Assembly (NCBI GenBank): GCA_027490555.1
Contig: JAIXXW010000185.1
Coordinates: 1-15,037, forward strand
Length of the DNA stretch: 15,037 nucleotides
Origin: Comamonadaceae bacterium
GTDB lineage: Bacteria > Pseudomonadota > Gammaproteobacteria > Burkholderiales > Burkholderiaceae_C
Reading direction: 5' to 3'
The translations under genes and the position numbers were made by a program. The notes under the pieces were generated by a model. That model was not told the DNA's origin, did no database searches, and worked only from the letters and a program-made list of their open reading frames with translations. This document shows, one piece after another, positions 13,986 to 15,037 of the stretch; positions within the stretch are counted from its first letter, which is position 1, and the number at the start of each line of letters is the position of its first letter.

Positions 13986-14744
13986 ATGGACGCCAGCCCA
14001 CAGCGCCGCTATTTGCTGATCAACCCCAACACCAACCCGCTGACCACTCAGCGGCTGCAGGCTGTGTTGCAGCCCCTGGTGCCTGCGGGGGTGCAACTGC
14101 GGGTGCAAACCGCCCGATTTGGCGCCCCTTACATTGCCTGTGAAGCCAGCCATGCGGTGGCGGCCCATGCCTGCCTGGATGTCTGGACCACGCACCGCGG
14201 CACCCCGCAGCAAGCGCTGGACGGCGTGTTGATTGGCTGCTTTGGCGACCCGGGTTTGTTCGCGCTGCGCGAAGTCAGTGGCTGTCCCGTCACCGGTCTG
14301 GCCGAAGCCTCATTCATCCGTGCCGCTGCGCTGGGCCCGTTTGCCATCGTGACCGGTGGCGAGCGCTGGAAGCCCATGCTGGAGCGACTGGCCAACGGGC
14401 TGGGCCATGGCGCTCGGCTGCGGCACATCGAGACCGTGGCCCCCACCGGGGCGCAGTTGCAAGCCGACCCGGAAATGGCCCTGCAGTGCTTGAGCCAGGC
14501 CTGCCAGAAGGCTGCCCTGCCCGGTGTGCGCAGCATCATTTTGGGCGGTGCCGGCCTGGCCGGTTACGCCAGGCGGCTGCAAAGCCATTGCGACTTGCCC
14601 TTGATCGACAGCGCCGAGGCAGGATGGGAGGTCCTGACCCAACACCAAGCCCCCCCTGCCCCCTCGGCCAGGGATGGTTTTTATGCCCCCTGGGTGGGTC
14701 TGCCCCAGGCGTTCTCCGAGGTGCCAGACAAGGGTCAGGGCTGA
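13986..14744 (+). CDS. Asp/Glu/hydantoin racemase family protein
   Basis: A 252-residue protein of the hydantoin/allantoin racemase group (HyuE/HpxA-like). It opens with YLLINPNTNPLTTQRL, the family start, and has the first catalytic Cys at residue 85 in GCFGDPGL. The second catalytic Cys, normally within an LGCAG motif, is replaced: the segment reads ILGGAGLAG with Gly188. A true two-base racemase uses both Cys, so this enzyme may be inactive as a racemase, use another base, or catalyse a one-Cys reaction. AGGA (13973-13976) lies nine bases before the ATG. The gene is transcribed away from the ABC operon and probably shares its control region. It joins the amidohydrolase and AllA in suggesting ureide or hydantoin metabolism. 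Confidence 0.85.
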   Translation: MDASPQRRYLLINPNTNPLTTQRLQAVLQPLVPAGVQLRVQTARFGAPYIACEASHAVAAHACLDVWTTHRGTPQQALDGVLIGCFGDPGLFALREVSGCPVTGLAEASFIRAAALGPFAIVTGGERWKPMLERLANGLGHGARLRHIETVAPTGAQLQADPEMALQCLSQACQKAALPGVRSIILGGAGLAGYARRLQSHCDLPLIDSAEAGWEVLTQHQAPPAPSARDGFYAPWVGLPQAFSEVPDKGQG

Positions 14745-14791
14745 GGCCGTGACACCCGTCTGCCGATCCGGGGACGGCTGGCGCTGGCATG

Positions 14792-14814
14792 AAAAAACCG
14801 CCCTGAGGCGGTTT
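14792..14814 (-). terminator. Rho-independent terminator of the leftward small-protein transcript
   Basis: AAACCGCC (14795-14802) pairs with GGCGGTTT (14807-14814) around a four-base loop. On the minus strand the stem is followed by a run of six T (plus-strand A at 14792-14797). This fits a terminator for leftward transcription from the gene at 14921-15016. On the plus strand only three T follow, so it may weakly stop racemase transcription too. Confidence 0.8.
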
Positions 14815-14874
14815 CGGAGGACACGGACTTTGGGGAGCTGGGCCGCCCGCGTGGGCGCTGGCTGCCGCCGCCCC

Positions 14875-14917
14875 AAGGGCACCGGGGTGCATGCGCAGGC
14901 ACCCCAGCCATGCCCTT
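14875..14917 (-). other. Two-part stem-loop just downstream of the small membrane-protein gene
   Basis: Outer arms AAGGGCA (14875-14881) and TGCCCTT (14911-14917) are inverted copies. So are inner arms GGGGTGC (14884-14890) and GCACCCC (14899-14905), with an eight-base loop. On the minus strand the structure begins three bases after the stop codon. No T-run follows it. The remaining ~60 bases to the terminator hold no gene that I can support. Confidence 0.5.
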
Positions 14918-14920
14918 TCA

Positions 14921-15016
14921 TCACTTGCGGGGACCGCGCGGACGGTTGAACCAGTTGGCCAGCATGAACAGGCCAAAAACCACGAACATGATGATGAGGA
15001 TGTGTTTGATTTCCAT
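14921..15016 (-). CDS. Small single-span membrane protein, 31 residues, unknown function
   Basis: An ATG-to-TGA frame of 32 codons. The peptide starts MEIKHILIIMFVVFGLFMLA, one hydrophobic span of about 18 residues, and ends in a short basic tail (NWFNRPRGPRK), predicting a cytoplasmic C-terminus by the positive-inside rule. AAGGA (15023-15027) lies six bases before the ATG. A terminator follows 106 bases after the stop on the same strand. These three features together make a real gene likely. I do not recognise the family. It does not resemble the small oxidase subunits CydX or CcoQ as I know them. The promoter lies beyond the window edge. Confidence 0.6.
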   Translation of the reverse strand: MEIKHILIIMFVVFGLFMLANWFNRPRGPRK

Positions 15017-15022
15017 GGTGAG

Positions 15023-15027
15023 TCCTT
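15023..15027 (-). promoter_or_regulatory. Ribosome binding site of the 31-residue membrane protein
   Basis: AAGGA on the minus strand, six bases before the ATG at 15016. It is the main support for translation of this short frame. Confidence 0.55.
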
Positions 15028-15037
15028 GGTGGGTGGG

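Overview
The window comes from a GC-rich proteobacterium. A photosynthesis-gene operon next to long Burkholderiales-like coding sequences points to an aerobic anoxygenic phototroph of the Comamonadaceae kind (Limnohabitans or Rhodoferax-like). That assignment is inferred from protein content; no rRNA gene is present. No mobile element, tRNA, rRNA or CRISPR array was seen.

Left part (1-3937, plus strand): the end of a photosynthesis operon. It holds the last codons of a gene that is probably acsF, then puhE (assembly of the photosynthetic complex), crtI (phytoene desaturase), crtB (phytoene synthase) and a short BLUF blue-light receptor. Neighbouring genes overlap by 4 to 14 bases, or are 7 bases apart (puhE/crtI), which suggests one translationally coupled transcript.

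Middle (3988-7851): a ureide/amide module. On the minus strand a FadR-type GntR regulator is followed by an M20 N-carbamoyl-amino-acid/allantoate amidohydrolase. An AllA-type ureidoglycolate lyase lies head to head with the regulator. An amidase-signature hydrolase converges on allA and forms the last gene of the transporter operon.

Right-centre (6649-13579, minus strand): periplasmic binding protein, two permeases, two ATPases and the amidase, in that order. This is a complete peptide/opine/nickel-class (Dpp/Opp) ABC importer with an enzyme at its end. Two strong hairpins separate the binding protein from the permeases. Divergent from it, across a 406-bp regulatory region with two identical 15-bp motifs and a 26-bp inverted repeat, lies a hydantoin/allantoin racemase-family gene (13986-14744). 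Taken together, the cluster looks like an uptake and breakdown route for a hydantoin, allantoin or N-carbamoyl compound, but no ring-opening hydantoinase or allantoinase is present.

Right end (14792-15016): a 31-codon gene for a single-span membrane peptide, read leftwards, with its own ribosome binding site, a structured downstream region and a rho-independent terminator.
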